The notes beneath the pieces were generated by a model. It was not told the origin of the DNA, made no database searches, and saw only the letters and a program-made list of their open reading frames with translations. A stretch of 35,201 nt of DNA. It comes from Acetobacteraceae bacterium (GTDB lineage Bacteria; Pseudomonadota; Alphaproteobacteria; Acetobacterales; Acetobacteraceae). Shown here one piece after another: positions 24,071 through 32,832 of this stretch (position 1 is the first letter of the stretch; the number at the start of each line of letters is the position of its first letter). The stretch covers positions 1 through 35,201 of the forward strand of contig SHWL01000030.1 of the NCBI GenBank assembly GCA_009693865.1, in the 5' to 3' direction. A program made the position numbers and the translations under genes.

Positions 24071-26095
24071 CTACGGCTTGAAATACCATTGATCGGGGCG
24101 TCCACTCCAGGGAGTGCGGCAGTGTTGCGATATACACACTCGTTCCGGCACATTTTCAAGCTTCAGGTTGACGACCCGCGTGCCCATATAGGTCGGTGAG
24201 AGACCGACCAACCCAATCGACCACACGCCATTGATCGAGAGCTTCCAAATCTCCTGCGCCAGCTTGTTCCGCTCACCCTCGGGGACGGAGACAGCCCGGC
24301 GCAGCATCTCGTAGGCCTTCACCATCTCAGGAATCTCGGGTTTGATTCCCGCCGCGCCGTTCGAGACGTACCAGCGGGCGTGCGCGACGCCGCCTTGACT
24401 GCCATTTGGATCGCTTGGCAGCACCCATGTGGGAAACAGGAACAACGCTTCCGATCCGTTGTTGGACCAGATCGTCATCTGCTGATCGTCGTTGCGAAGG
24501 CGCGTGGCGAACAGGCTGCGCTCGAACAATTTGGCATCGGCCCAGATGCCGATGGCTTTCCAATGCTGGATGATCATTTCAACCTGTTGCGGCCAGGTCG
24601 GCGTCAGGGTCTGCGCGACGTCCACCTGAAGCCGCAATCGCTGACCATTATCGGTGCGCAACCGGAAGCCCTCGCGATCCTTCTTGTCGAGGCCGATTGC
24701 ATCAAGCATCGCATTGGCCTTTTTCACGTCCAGCGTGGCCCAGGTATGACGGTACTCTTCCCCGGGACTTTCCGGTATGATCGCCGCGGGCACCGCGGAG
24801 CCAGGGGTGCCAAGACCCAGCCAGAAAGCATCGTTCAACTGACTCCTGTCGATGGCGATGGACAGCGCGCGGCGGAAATCCGCGATCTGGAACCATTTGT
24901 GAATTTCGGCGTCCTGCCGGTAGGCAAAGTTAAAATACAGCAACGAATCCGAACCGTTCACCCCTTGATCCAGCCATACACGGTATCCGCCCCGTTCGGC
25001 GTTTTCCAGAAACACCGGCAGCTTCGCCAGATCGATAAAGCGTTCCATGAAGTCAAACTCGCCGGCGATGGCGCGCAGATTGATGACCTCTGGGTTTTCC
25101 GCGAGGGTTAGTTGTACCCTGTCGATGTACGGGAGCTGATTTCCTGATGTATCTATTACGTAATAAAATGGATTGCGCTCCATCTGCCAGGATTGGGTAT
25201 TGACCGGCCGCGTCATGACCCAGGCGGAAAGCGTCGGCACTTCGGTGTTCAACTGCCAATCGGATTTGAAGCGCAGATGCTGGACCCAATTGTCGTAACC
25301 GGCGGCTTTGGCTTTTGTGTTCACGGCCTCGAGCGAGCTGTATTTCGGCAGGAACTGCTTCAGATAATGCGCGGGCGCGTAAAGACCGAGCTCACGTCCA
25401 TCGGACTGCAACCGCGAATGCCCGCCTCCCACCTGGGTGTCACCGGCCAACTGGCGCGGGAACAGAAAATTAGGCTCGTCGAAGTCGAACGCGATGGAGG
25501 TTTCGTCAATTTTTACCATGCGCGCCGGTTTGCCATTGATGGACATTTCCGGCGCGGGCGCCGGCACGATGTCCTTGTTCTGATACATATCCTCGTACCA
25601 GAACATGAAGTCATCGGCGGTGAAGGCCGCGCCGTCCGACCATTTCATCCCCTTGCGCAGAAACAACGTTGTTCGTTTGCCATCGGCGCTCAGCTCAACG
25701 CCTTTCGCGACAGAAGGTGCGATTTCGGTCCCGGTCTTATCCCAGAACAGCAGCTTATCGCCGGACCGGACACGGTTGCCATTCTCGCCATCGCCCCGCC
25801 CCAGAAAGCCGCGCCGCCATGTGCCACCATAAGTTCCAACACTGCGCAGCGGTTTCAGAACGAGCGGTTCCAACGGCACACGCTGCGCCACCGGCGGCAG
25901 TTTGCCTTCCTTCACCAGAGCCGCGAGTTGTGGGGCCTCCCCAACCACTTTCGGCCACTTCGCGGGATCGGTGACGATTTCCGGGCTTTCCAGTTTGCCC
26001 ACCAATCCGGATTGCTCGAACGCGTTCTGCTGGGCTTTTGCGCCGGTGACGAACAGTGTCAGGCAGACAGCAAGCCAGATCGGGGTCTTTGGCAT
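24071..26095 (-). CDS. ABC transporter periplasmic solute-binding protein, family 5 (long form)
   Basis: A 674-residue SBP_bac_5 protein, longer than the typical 530 residues. A signal peptide MPKTPIWLAVCLTLFVTGAKA-QQ is followed by GTYGGTWRRGFLGRGDGEN, LFLRKGMKWSDGAAFTADDFMFWYEDM, the hydrophilic insert KDIVPAPAPEMSINGKPARMV typical of the long subgroup, and RNPFYYVIDTSGNQLPYIDRV. I choose the second of two adjacent ATGs (26095), five bases after AGGAGG. No permease or ATPase gene lies nearby, so like the protein of 11509-13104 it is an orphan binding protein. Ligand unknown; peptides or oligosaccharides are usual. Confidence 0.9.
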   Translation of the reverse strand: MPKTPIWLAVCLTLFVTGAKAQQNAFEQSGLVGKLESPEIVTDPAKWPKVVGEAPQLAALVKEGKLPPVAQRVPLEPLVLKPLRSVGTYGGTWRRGFLGRGDGENGNRVRSGDKLLFWDKTGTEIAPSVAKGVELSADGKRTTLFLRKGMKWSDGAAFTADDFMFWYEDMYQNKDIVPAPAPEMSINGKPARMVKIDETSIAFDFDEPNFLFPRQLAGDTQVGGGHSRLQSDGRELGLYAPAHYLKQFLPKYSSLEAVNTKAKAAGYDNWVQHLRFKSDWQLNTEVPTLSAWVMTRPVNTQSWQMERNPFYYVIDTSGNQLPYIDRVQLTLAENPEVINLRAIAGEFDFMERFIDLAKLPVFLENAERGGYRVWLDQGVNGSDSLLYFNFAYRQDAEIHKWFQIADFRRALSIAIDRSQLNDAFWLGLGTPGSAVPAAIIPESPGEEYRHTWATLDVKKANAMLDAIGLDKKDREGFRLRTDNGQRLRLQVDVAQTLTPTWPQQVEMIIQHWKAIGIWADAKLFERSLFATRLRNDDQQMTIWSNNGSEALFLFPTWVLPSDPNGSQGGVAHARWYVSNGAAGIKPEIPEMVKAYEMLRRAVSVPEGERNKLAQEIWKLSINGVWSIGLVGLSPTYMGTRVVNLKLENVPERVCISQHCRTPWSGRPDQWYFKP

Positions 26096-26404
26096 CATTC
26101 CTCCTGGGGATTTTCGTTCAGGCCCGGCGAGATACACCGGCTCTGGGATCATTGCTGAAATGGCCGCGACCCACCGCGGCGGCTTCGCTGGTGACGACCT
26201 GCCATCCGATGGTGATCAGCATGTAACGGTCGTTTCCAATCGCGTTTCCCAGTCCGATCGCGCATTGGTTCGCTCGGACCGTGCCATGTTTTTGGTCATG
26301 GCCCAGCCTATCTCGAATGGATCAATAACTCAAAGCACGGGCCAGGAGAAACGGCGCGGCTAAAGTACGTCCGTCACCGCCTGCCCAGTCGCGAGGCTCG
26401 CTGT
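26096..26404. promoter_or_regulatory. Gap between rlmE and the solute-binding protein gene
   Basis: About 300 bp without a supported gene. It should carry the promoter of the minus-strand binding protein gene. GCCATG (26283-26288) and CATGGC (26297-26302) form a short hairpin with loop TTTTTGGT. I see no riboswitch pattern and no convincing -35/-10 pair. Confidence 0.3.
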
Positions 26405-27079
26405 TCACCCGCCCCGGAACCCCATTGCCACCACATACAACTCACTCGATTCCTTCCGGCTCGACGGCGGCTTTGCGTGACGCACGCTGACAAAATCCCG
26501 CTTCAGCGCCTCCAGCATGTCGCGCTCCGACCCACCCTGGAACACTTTCGCCACGAAGGCCCCATCCGGCGCCAGGATTTCCCGCGCGAATTCCACCGCC
26601 AGTTCCGCCAGCGCCATGATCCGCAGATGGTCCGTCGCCGCATGACCCGTGGTGTTAGGGGCCATATCGGACAGTATGAGGCCCGCTTTTCCGCCCAACG
26701 CCTCCGTCAGCCGCGCCGGCATGTCCGGATCGTTGAAATCCCCCTGGATCAGCGTCGAGCCGGCGATCGGATCGATCGGCAACAGGTCGACCCCAACGAC
26801 CGCTCCCGAGCCACGTTTGATCGCCACCTGCGTCCACCCGCCTGGTGCCGCGCCCAGATCCAGCACCCGCGCGCCCGGGACGATGATCTTGAACCGGTCG
26901 TCCAACTCCAACAGCTTGAACGCGGCCCGCGATCGCCAGCCCTGCTGCTTCGCCGCGACGACATAGGGATCGTTCAATTGCCGCCGCAGCCACTCGGCCG
27001 AGGCCGGGCTCCGTTTCTTCGCGGTCTTTACATTGACTGTCAGCTTGCGCCCGCCGGGCGGGGCCACGGTCTTACTCAT
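26405..27079 (-). CDS. rlmE: 23S rRNA (uridine-2'-O)-methyltransferase RlmE (FtsJ/RrmJ)
   Basis: A 224-residue SAM-dependent 2'-O-methyltransferase for U2552 of 23S rRNA. Motif I is LDLGAAPGGWTQV (74-86), the acidic residue of motif II is in VVGVDLLP, and the K-D-K-E catalytic set is visible as K55 (RAAFK), D138 (LSDMAPN), K178 (VAKVFQGG) and E in SSELYVVA. The basic N-terminal tail with DPYVVAAKQQGWRSRAAFKL is typical. It starts 10 bases after the ppx gene and is co-transcribed with it, an order I recall from other alphaproteobacteria. Confidence 0.96.
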   Translation of the reverse strand: MSKTVAPPGGRKLTVNVKTAKKRSPASAEWLRRQLNDPYVVAAKQQGWRSRAAFKLLELDDRFKIIVPGARVLDLGAAPGGWTQVAIKRGSGAVVGVDLLPIDPIAGSTLIQGDFNDPDMPARLTEALGGKAGLILSDMAPNTTGHAATDHLRIMALAELAVEFAREILAPDGAFVAKVFQGGSERDMLEALKRDFVSVRHAKPPSSRKESSELYVVAMGFRGG

Positions 27080-27089
27080 GCGACGGAAC

Positions 27090-28163
27090 TCACGGCCTGA
27101 CGGGCTGGTTCCGCCGGCGTTCCTGCCGCGCGCCGTCGGCGCGAATCATTCGCAGCAGCATCCCCTCCCGCAAACCGCGATCCGCCACAACCACGTCGGG
27201 CGCCGGCCACATTGAGGCGATGGCGGCGTAAATCGCACAACCCGGCATGACGAAATCGGCCCGCTCAGGTCCGACGCAGGGGTGCCGCGATAATGCGTCC
27301 CGATCCAGGGCACGCAGATTGGATAACGCCTCGTCCGCCTCGCGCCGCGTCAAAGCAATGCCGTCGACCAAGGCGCGGCGATACCGTTCGAGGTTCAGGA
27401 CCACACTGGCCAGCGTGGTGACGGTGCCGGAGGTGCCCAGAAGCCGCACCCCGCCGTCGCGGATTTCGCGGCTGATACAATGCACGCTTTCGAAGCAGGT
27501 CAGCCGTGCCATCACATCGTCGACCATCGCATCGAAACCGTCCTCGGTGAACGCCGCCGCGCCGAAGCGTTCGGACAGCGTCACGACACCCACCGGCAAC
27601 GACGCATAACCGATCAACGAGGGCGGTCCGCAACCCAGCCGCACCCAGGCGAGTTCGGTGGAACCGCCGCCGATATCGAACAGCAGAGCGCGCCGTCCAG
27701 CGCCCTCCAGCAGCGGCACGCAGGATTCAAGCGCGAGTTCCGCTTCCTCACGCGTGGAGATGATCCCGACGTCCAGGCCGGTCTCGCGCCGGACCCTCTC
27801 CAAAAATTCACCGCCATTGCGGGCGCGACGGCAGGCTTCGGTGGCGATCGCGCGAACCATCCGCGGGCGGGACCGGGCCAGCCTGTCGGCACAGTCCTGC
27901 AAAGCCGCCACCGCCCGGTCCATCGCGTTCGGGCACAGCGCGCCAGAGTGATGCAGCCCCTCCCCCAGGCGGACGATGCGGGAATAGCTGTCGACAACGC
28001 GGAATCCGTCCCCAGAGGGCGTGCCTACCAGCATGCGGCAATTATTCGTGCCGAGATCCAGCGCGGCGAAGCTCGGGCCGAAGAACCGCTGGTCTCCGGA
28101 CCTGCCCTCACCGGTTCCATCCGGCGCCCGGTCGCCTGGCGACGTGTCATGCTTCCGCGTCAT
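27090..28163 (-). CDS. ppx: Exopolyphosphatase / guanosine pentaphosphatase family (Ppx/GppA)
   Basis: A 357-residue protein with the ASKHA fold: FAALDLGTNNCRMLVG as phosphate-binding loop 1, EACRRARNGGEFLERVRRETG, IISTREEAEL, and the second glycine-rich loop LLFDIGGGSTELAW. It hydrolyses polyphosphate or converts pppGpp to ppGpp. It is the short form without the C-terminal HD-like domain of E. coli Ppx, as is common in this group. The start is uncertain: I use ATG 28163, since the frame open to 28259 would overlap the response regulator gene. The region before residue 25 is low-complexity and hydrophilic. rlmE follows 10 bp downstream. Confidence 0.92.
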   Translation of the reverse strand: MTRKHDTSPGDRAPDGTGEGRSGDQRFFGPSFAALDLGTNNCRMLVGTPSGDGFRVVDSYSRIVRLGEGLHHSGALCPNAMDRAVAALQDCADRLARSRPRMVRAIATEACRRARNGGEFLERVRRETGLDVGIISTREEAELALESCVPLLEGAGRRALLFDIGGGSTELAWVRLGCGPPSLIGYASLPVGVVTLSERFGAAAFTEDGFDAMVDDVMARLTCFESVHCISREIRDGGVRLLGTSGTVTTLASVVLNLERYRRALVDGIALTRREADEALSNLRALDRDALSRHPCVGPERADFVMPGCAIYAAIASMWPAPDVVVADRGLREGMLLRMIRADGARQERRRNQPVRP

Positions 28164-28249
28164 CTGACCATTGTCATCCGCGCATGGCGGTTGGGGCAAG
28201 CAATGAATTCGACCCCTGGCCCCTGGATGATACCGAATTCGCGTCAGGG

Positions 28250-28663
28250 TCAGTAGCACTCCGGTTCCATGGTCTGCTTCTGGGCTTCGATCAGGGGGGT
28301 AATCGTGCGCATCAACTGGTCGCGAGAAAAGGGTTTGCCCAGGAAGAAGGTGGCACCGGCGCGGATGGCGCGGCGGCGGAGGACCTCGCCGTCGAACACG
28401 GTCAAAATGACGATCGGCACGGTTTCATACCGCGGCAGGTCCCGAATGAGCCGGCACGCTTCGATCCCATCCATCCTGGGCATACGCAAATCCAACAGCA
28501 CCAGAGTGGCGAGGGTCTGCGCGGCAAGCTCCACCGCCTCCGACCCATCGGCGCAGAGCAGCAAGGTCCGCCTGGGCCGCTCCAGCGCTGTCCGAAGCAG
28601 TCCGCGCATCATCGAATCGTTGTCGGCGACGATGACGGTCTCATCTGGTATCTCCATTGGCAC
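28250..28663 (-). CDS. Single-domain response regulator (CheY-like receiver)
   Basis: A 137-residue receiver domain without output domain. The acidic pocket is D14/D16 in VADND, the phospho-acceptor is D58 in LLDLRMP, T88 and K110 (FFLGKPF) complete the switch. GTG at 28663 has GGGAG six bases upstream; ATG at 28657 is the alternative. It ends about 85 bp before ppx on the same strand. No histidine kinase gene is near. Such proteins work in phosphorelays, chemotaxis or stress signalling by protein contact. Confidence 0.92.
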   Translation of the reverse strand: MPMEIPDETVIVADNDSMMRGLLRTALERPRRTLLLCADGSEAVELAAQTLATLVLLDLRMPRMDGIEACRLIRDLPRYETVPIVILTVFDGEVLRRRAIRAGATFFLGKPFSRDQLMRTITPLIEAQKQTMEPECY

Positions 28664-28754
28664 AACGATCTCCCGTCTTTGCGCGCACCATCGGCGCGTA
28701 TGCTAGTCTGGGGTGGTTAACGGGGTGCTAATCTGGCGGCGGAAAGGAAGTTTC

Positions 28755-29609
28755 ATGTCCGATGACACGTTCGACGCCAGAGCCTGGTTGCGCCGGATTG
28801 GCTACGATGGGCTGCGGGAGCCGACGCTCGCGACTCTGCGCGCGGTGATATCGGCGCAAACTGGCACAATCCCGTTCGAGAACATCGACGTGCTTCTCGG
28901 CCGGACGCCCGGTCTGGACCTGGGGTCGTTGCAACGGAAAATGATCGCCGCCGGGCGGGGTGGGTATTGCTTCGAACTGAACGCGCTGCTTCGCGCCGGC
29001 CTGCTGTCGCTGGGATTCAACGTGACCGGCCTCATCGCTCGCGTCATTCGCGGGATGGAGATCGACGCGGCGGAACCCGCCGCGCATATGATACTACGGG
29101 TCGATCTGCCCGATGGGCCATTCCTCGCCGATGCCGGGTTCGGCAATCAGACCCCTACCGGGCCGCTGGCACTGCGGGCCGATATCGAACAAGCGACGCC
29201 GCACGAGCCGATGCGGCTAATTCCGGTCGGCGACGAACTGGCGTTGCAGGCGAAGCCAGGAGCCCAATGGCAGAACATCTACCGCCTGTCCCAGCGCCCA
29301 GCGCTGGACGTCGATTACAAGGTCGCGAACTGGTTTACCGCGACGCATCCCGCCAGCCCGTTCGTGAGCCACCTGATCGTCGCCCGTCCCGGCGCCGACC
29401 GCGCGCGGCAGACACTGTTCAATGGACGGTTGACGACGCGCCAACCGCCGGATCGGGTGGAGCGCCGGATGCTGGAGGACGAGGCCTCGCTCGCCACCGT
29501 TCTGCGCGACACGTTTGGGCTGACTGTGTCCGGCGAGGATCTGACCGCGACCCTGGCGGTGCTGGATCGCAAAGGCACCCGCGGCACCACCCAACCTTTC
29601 TTCAGTTAA
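28755..29609 (+). CDS. nat: Arylamine N-acetyltransferase
   Basis: A 284-residue enzyme of usual length with the papain-like catalytic triad: C72 in GRGGYCFELN, H111 in AAHMILRVDL and D126 in FLADAGFGN. IPFENIDVLLGR near the N-terminus is also characteristic. It transfers acetyl from acetyl-CoA to arylamines or hydrazines and is often found near aromatic degradation genes. ATG 28755 follows GGAAAGGAAG. It is divergent from the response regulator gene across about 90 bp. The following pseudogene begins a few bases after its stop codon. Confidence 0.93.
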   Translation: MSDDTFDARAWLRRIGYDGLREPTLATLRAVISAQTGTIPFENIDVLLGRTPGLDLGSLQRKMIAAGRGGYCFELNALLRAGLLSLGFNVTGLIARVIRGMEIDAAEPAAHMILRVDLPDGPFLADAGFGNQTPTGPLALRADIEQATPHEPMRLIPVGDELALQAKPGAQWQNIYRLSQRPALDVDYKVANWFTATHPASPFVSHLIVARPGADRARQTLFNGRLTTRQPPDRVERRMLEDEASLATVLRDTFGLTVSGEDLTATLAVLDRKGTRGTTQPFFS

Positions 29610-29619
29610 CGTCCCGCGC

Positions 29620-29964
29620 GACGCCGTTCATGGGATTGCCATTATTGGAGCCGGTTTCGGCGGAATCGGCATGGCCATCTGCCTGCGACAAGCCGGCATC
29701 GCGGATTTTCTCCTCCCGGAGCGGGCCGCGGACGTGGGCGGTACCTGGCGGGACAGCAATCCCACCGAAATCGACCTGGACGTGGCCGCGCGCTTCAACA
29801 AGCGCCTCGACCGGTGGATGAAACGCACCGTCTGGCTGACTGGTTGCCGGAGTTGGTATCTGGATGTCGCGGGACGAAACACGACCCTCCGGCCCGGGTT
29901 CAGCTTCGGCTACTGGCTGCGTCTGAAGCTCACACCCGCTCGGGTTTGGCGCGCGAAACATTGA
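29620..29964 (+). pseudogene. Baeyer-Villiger/flavin-containing monooxygenase, N- and C-terminal ends fused by a large deletion
   Basis: The frame begins with VHGIAIIGAGFGGIGMAI (the FAD-binding GxGxxG), runs through CLRQAGIADFLLPERAADVGGTWRDSN, which is the start of a BVMO, then jumps at about 29763 to FNKRLDRWMKRTVWLTGCRSWYLD (quoted: RTVWLTGCRSWYLD) and GRNTTLRPGFSFGYW, which is the end of the same kind of protein. About 350 residues between are missing, including the BVMO fingerprint and the NADPH domain. The frame is open but the product of about 110 residues cannot be an oxygenase. No start codon or ribosome-binding site is evident. Confidence 0.85.
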
Positions 29965-30031
29965 CGCGCCAGAGGTCGTTGCCAGCCCAGGGCGCGATGT
30001 GGTGTGTTTCTGTACCCAGGGAGGGCCAGGC

Positions 30032-31594
30032 ATGACTCAAATCGCGCAATTCGTGCGCCGCGCGGTGCAGACCGGAGCCAACAAGCCCGCGACCGTGTTT
30101 GGCGACCGCACCCGAACCTGGCGGGACTTCGACGGCCGGATGCGGCGCCTCGCGAGCGCCATGCACGGGCTGGGGTTCAAACCGGGCGAACGAATCGGCA
30201 TTCTGGCGTTGAACTCCGACCGGTATTTGGAAAGCCTGTTCGGATTGTCCCATGGCGGTTTTGTGTTCGTACCGATCAACACGAGACTCGCACCGCCCGA
30301 GATCGTGTTCTGGCTGACGGACTCCGGCTGTTCCGCGTTGTTCGTCGATGATGCCTTCGTGCCAATGCTGCCGAAGGTGTTGCCTGAAACGCCCGACGTG
30401 AAGCGGGTCATTTATATGGGCGACGGCGCGGCGCCCGACGGAATGCTGGATCATGAAGCGTTGATCGCGTCCGCCCAACCGCTCGCGGACTCGATCGGGA
30501 GCGATCGGGAACTCGCGGGGATATTTTATACCGGCGGCACAACGGGCCGCTCGAAGGGCGTGATGTTGACACATGACAACATCATGGCGAACGCGCTGAA
30601 CATTTACCCTGGCACGCAGGCGAACGAGGATTCTCGCTATGTCCACGCGGCGCCGATGTTTCATCTGGCCGACAATGCGATGACCTTCGTGGTGACGGGA
30701 TTTGGCGGCACACATTATTTTCTGCCGCGATTCGATCCGGCAGGGCTGATGCAAACGATCGCGACGCACCAGATTACTCTGATGCTGATCGTGCCGACCA
30801 TGATCAATATGATGGTGCATCATCCCGATGTGGCGAAATACGATCTGTCGAGCGTGCGGCGCCTGCTGTTCGGAGCGTCGCCCATGCCGGAGGCGGTACT
30901 GCGGCGCGCGACCGCGGTGATGCCCACGACTGAATTCGTGCAGGCCTATGGTCAGTCGGAAGCCTCGCCGCTGCTGACTTTGCTCGACCCCCGGTATAAC
31001 ACCTTCGAGGGACCCAACGCCGCGAAGGTGAAATCGGCGGGACAGTCCGGGCTTGGCATCGAGGTTCGCATTCATGATGCTGATGACAATGAAGTGCCGC
31101 GCGGCACCGTCGGCGAAATTTGCGCGCGTGGTCAGGTCGTCATGCTGGGCTATTGGAAGCAGCCCGAACTGACGGCGCATACGCTACGTAATGGATGGCT
31201 GCACACCGGCGATGGCGGTTACATGGACGAGGAAGGGTTTGTTTATCTCGTCGACCGCGTCAAGGACATGATCGTGAGCGGCGGGGAGAATGTGTATTCG
31301 GCGGAAACTGAGGACGCGCTGTACGGCCATCCCGCCGTCGCCGAGTGCGCGGTCATAGGCGTGCCGGATGAAACATGGGGAGAGCGGGTACACGCGATCG
31401 TTCGGCTGAAACCGGGGATGAGCGCGACAGCGGAGGATCTGATCGCCCATACCCACACGCGGATCGCGAATTATAAATGCCCTCGGAGTGTGGATTTCCG
31501 GGAGGAGCCGTTACCGCTGTCCGGCGCGGGGAAGATTTTGAAGACCGAACTGCGGAAGCCGTTCTGGGTGGGGAAGGAAAAGCAGATCAATTGA
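30032..31594 (+). CDS. Acyl-CoA synthetase (AMP-binding, fatty/aryl acid-CoA ligase)
   Basis: A 520-residue ANL-superfamily enzyme. It carries the AMP-binding P-loop YTGGTTGRSKGV (about 166-177), the QAYGQSEASP motif, HTGDGGYMDEEGFVYLVDRVKDMIVSGGENVY (hinge and adenylation motifs; quoted in part: LHTGDGGYMD, VDRVKDMIVSGGENVY) and the catalytic lysine near the C-terminus in SGAGKILKTELR. It activates a carboxylic acid to its CoA thioester with ATP. The ATG at 30032 follows AGGGAGGG. Convergent with the CoA-dependent genes to its right; together they suggest degradation of an acid through a CoA ester. Substrate class cannot be read. Confidence 0.93.
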   Translation: MTQIAQFVRRAVQTGANKPATVFGDRTRTWRDFDGRMRRLASAMHGLGFKPGERIGILALNSDRYLESLFGLSHGGFVFVPINTRLAPPEIVFWLTDSGCSALFVDDAFVPMLPKVLPETPDVKRVIYMGDGAAPDGMLDHEALIASAQPLADSIGSDRELAGIFYTGGTTGRSKGVMLTHDNIMANALNIYPGTQANEDSRYVHAAPMFHLADNAMTFVVTGFGGTHYFLPRFDPAGLMQTIATHQITLMLIVPTMINMMVHHPDVAKYDLSSVRRLLFGASPMPEAVLRRATAVMPTTEFVQAYGQSEASPLLTLLDPRYNTFEGPNAAKVKSAGQSGLGIEVRIHDADDNEVPRGTVGEICARGQVVMLGYWKQPELTAHTLRNGWLHTGDGGYMDEEGFVYLVDRVKDMIVSGGENVYSAETEDALYGHPAVAECAVIGVPDETWGERVHAIVRLKPGMSATAEDLIAHTHTRIANYKCPRSVDFREEPLPLSGAGKILKTELRKPFWVGKEKQIN

Positions 31595-31704
31595 AACTGG
31601 CGCTCCCGCTGCGGACGCGCCCGGGCGACTTGCCGATACGCCCCCGAATACCGTCATGGTGAGATGGTCGGATTTGGTGAGAGACCGATCATGAATGCGG
31701 CGAA

Positions 31705-31856
31705 GCAAGGGCGAATCACGGATTTCGCGGATTCAGGCACGGATTGCGCGGACAGAAATCGAATACAGGACGGCCATGCTCGGGTTTCCCATGTTCCCGC
31801 CCGCGTCTCCCGTGCAATCCGTGCTCGAATCCGCGAAATCCGTGATTCACCCTTGC
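31705..31856. repeat. Long inverted repeat with internal 21-bp direct repeats
   Basis: The 47 bases 31705-31751 and the inverse complement of 31810-31856 differ at only four positions; the spacer is 58 bp. Each arm contains two copies of CACGGATT-n-CGCGGA spaced by 21 bp. The gap between the convergent ligase and hydratase genes otherwise holds no gene. It would form a large RNA hairpin from either strand. It may be a palindromic interspersed element or a bidirectional terminator. Confidence 0.75.
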
Positions 31857-31933
31857 TTGCTGTATTTCCACCGCGCGGAACGGTCGATTGGGGAAAAACG
31901 CGTCGCCTGCCATGCGTCCATCCCATCACCGCC

Positions 31934-32035
31934 GAAACAGAATGCCAATCGCGTTCCGATGCTGCTCGCTTCGATATTTCGCCCAGGCATGCCCGTGAAC
32001 AGACAGGGTTGGGGTCTCGATCGGCATTCTGTTTC
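31934..32035. repeat. Second inverted repeat (18-bp arms)
   Basis: GAAACAGAATGCCAATCG (31934-31951) is matched by CGATCGGCATTCTGTTTC (32018-32035) with one mismatch, across 66 bp. It lies 77 bp after the first inverted repeat and 23 bp before the stop codon of the hydratase gene. The arms do not resemble the first repeat. They could be ends of a small non-autonomous element, though I see no target duplication. Confidence 0.6.
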
Positions 32036-32058
32036 ATATTGTTACTATATCGCTCCGC

Positions 32059-32832
32059 CTACCTTCCCGGCCAGTTGGGCGCGCGCTTTTCGATGAACGC
32101 CTGACGCCCTTCCGCCGCATCTTCGGTCAACGCCAGAGTGCCGATCTGAGCCTCCATGAACACCGCGGCATTGTCGAAATTCATGCTTTCCGTCTGACGC
32201 ATGGCATATTTCCCGCGCCGTATGGAGGTCGGGCTTTTATCCAACAGGCGTTTCAGCAGCCAATCCAGCTTCACATCCAGTTCGGCGCCCGGCACGACAT
32301 AGTTTACGAGCCCAAGGTCCAACGCTTCCGCGGCCGTGATCGGCTCCCCGGTCAGCGCCATCTCATACAATTTACGGTTCGGAATTAACCGTTGCAGCAC
32401 GGCCATGATCTGCATCGGGAAAACGCCGACCTTCACCTCGGGCATGCCGAAGCGCGCGTTGTCCACCGCGATCGCCATGTCGCACATTCCCAACATGCCC
32501 ATGCCGCCGGCCATCGTGTGGCCATTGACGCGGGCGATCAAAGGCAGGGTCAGGTCGCGCGCCTGCTTCATCAACTTCACGAAGGGAACACCAACCTTCG
32601 AGTAATCGTATTTGAACGACCCCGAGCCCGCCGACAGATCCGCTCCGGCGCAGAAGGCACGATCTCCCGCGCCGGTCAGGACGACGGCGCGGACCGAGGG
32701 GTCGTCCGTGGCCGCGGTCATTCCGTTCATGATGCCAAAACACACGGCATCGTTCATGGCGTTGCGGCGTTCCTCGCGGTTGATCGTGATCCACTGCACC
32801 GCGCCACGTTTTTCGACGAGAACCTCCGACAT
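32059..32832 (-). CDS. Enoyl-CoA hydratase/isomerase family protein
   Basis: A 257-residue crotonase-fold enzyme. Visible are INREERRNAMND, the oxyanion-hole strand FCAGADLSAGSG (60-71), HTMAGGMGMLGMCD (105-118), and MPEVKVGVFPM. The second catalytic glutamate (E132 in PEV) is kept, but the first, normally in GGG(x)E, is replaced (GGMGM; M113). This suggests an isomerase or another crotonase reaction rather than simple hydration. I use ATG 32832, which overlaps the HMG-CoA-lyase-like stop codon by one base (TGATG), so the two are translationally coupled. It complements the lyase, the CoA-transferase and the ligase in a CoA-ester pathway. Confidence 0.92.
   Translation of the reverse strand: MSEVLVEKRGAVQWITINREERRNAMNDAVCFGIMNGMTAATDDPSVRAVVLTGAGDRAFCAGADLSAGSGSFKYDYSKVGVPFVKLMKQARDLTLPLIARVNGHTMAGGMGMLGMCDMAIAVDNARFGMPEVKVGVFPMQIMAVLQRLIPNRKLYEMALTGEPITAAEALDLGLVNYVVPGAELDVKLDWLLKRLLDKSPTSIRRGKYAMRQTESMNFDNAAVFMEAQIGTLALTEDAAEGRQAFIEKRAPNWPGR

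Noticed and set aside
24380..26158. + strand frames of 243 and 321 codons opposite the long binding-protein gene
   Set aside because: No domain, no ribosome-binding sites; the minus strand encodes a complete signal-peptide-bearing binding protein.
26153..26363. Short + strand frame in the rlmE gap
   Set aside because: No ribosome-binding site, no similarity I recognise; treated as non-coding.
29930..31180. A 416-codon minus-strand frame opposite the acyl-CoA ligase gene
   Set aside because: Antisense shadow with histidine/arginine-rich composition; the ligase motifs on the + strand are unambiguous.
31705..32035. CRISPR array in the repeat-rich gap
   Set aside because: The repeats are inverted and of unequal kinds, with only two direct copies per arm; there are no regularly spaced unique spacers and no cas genes.
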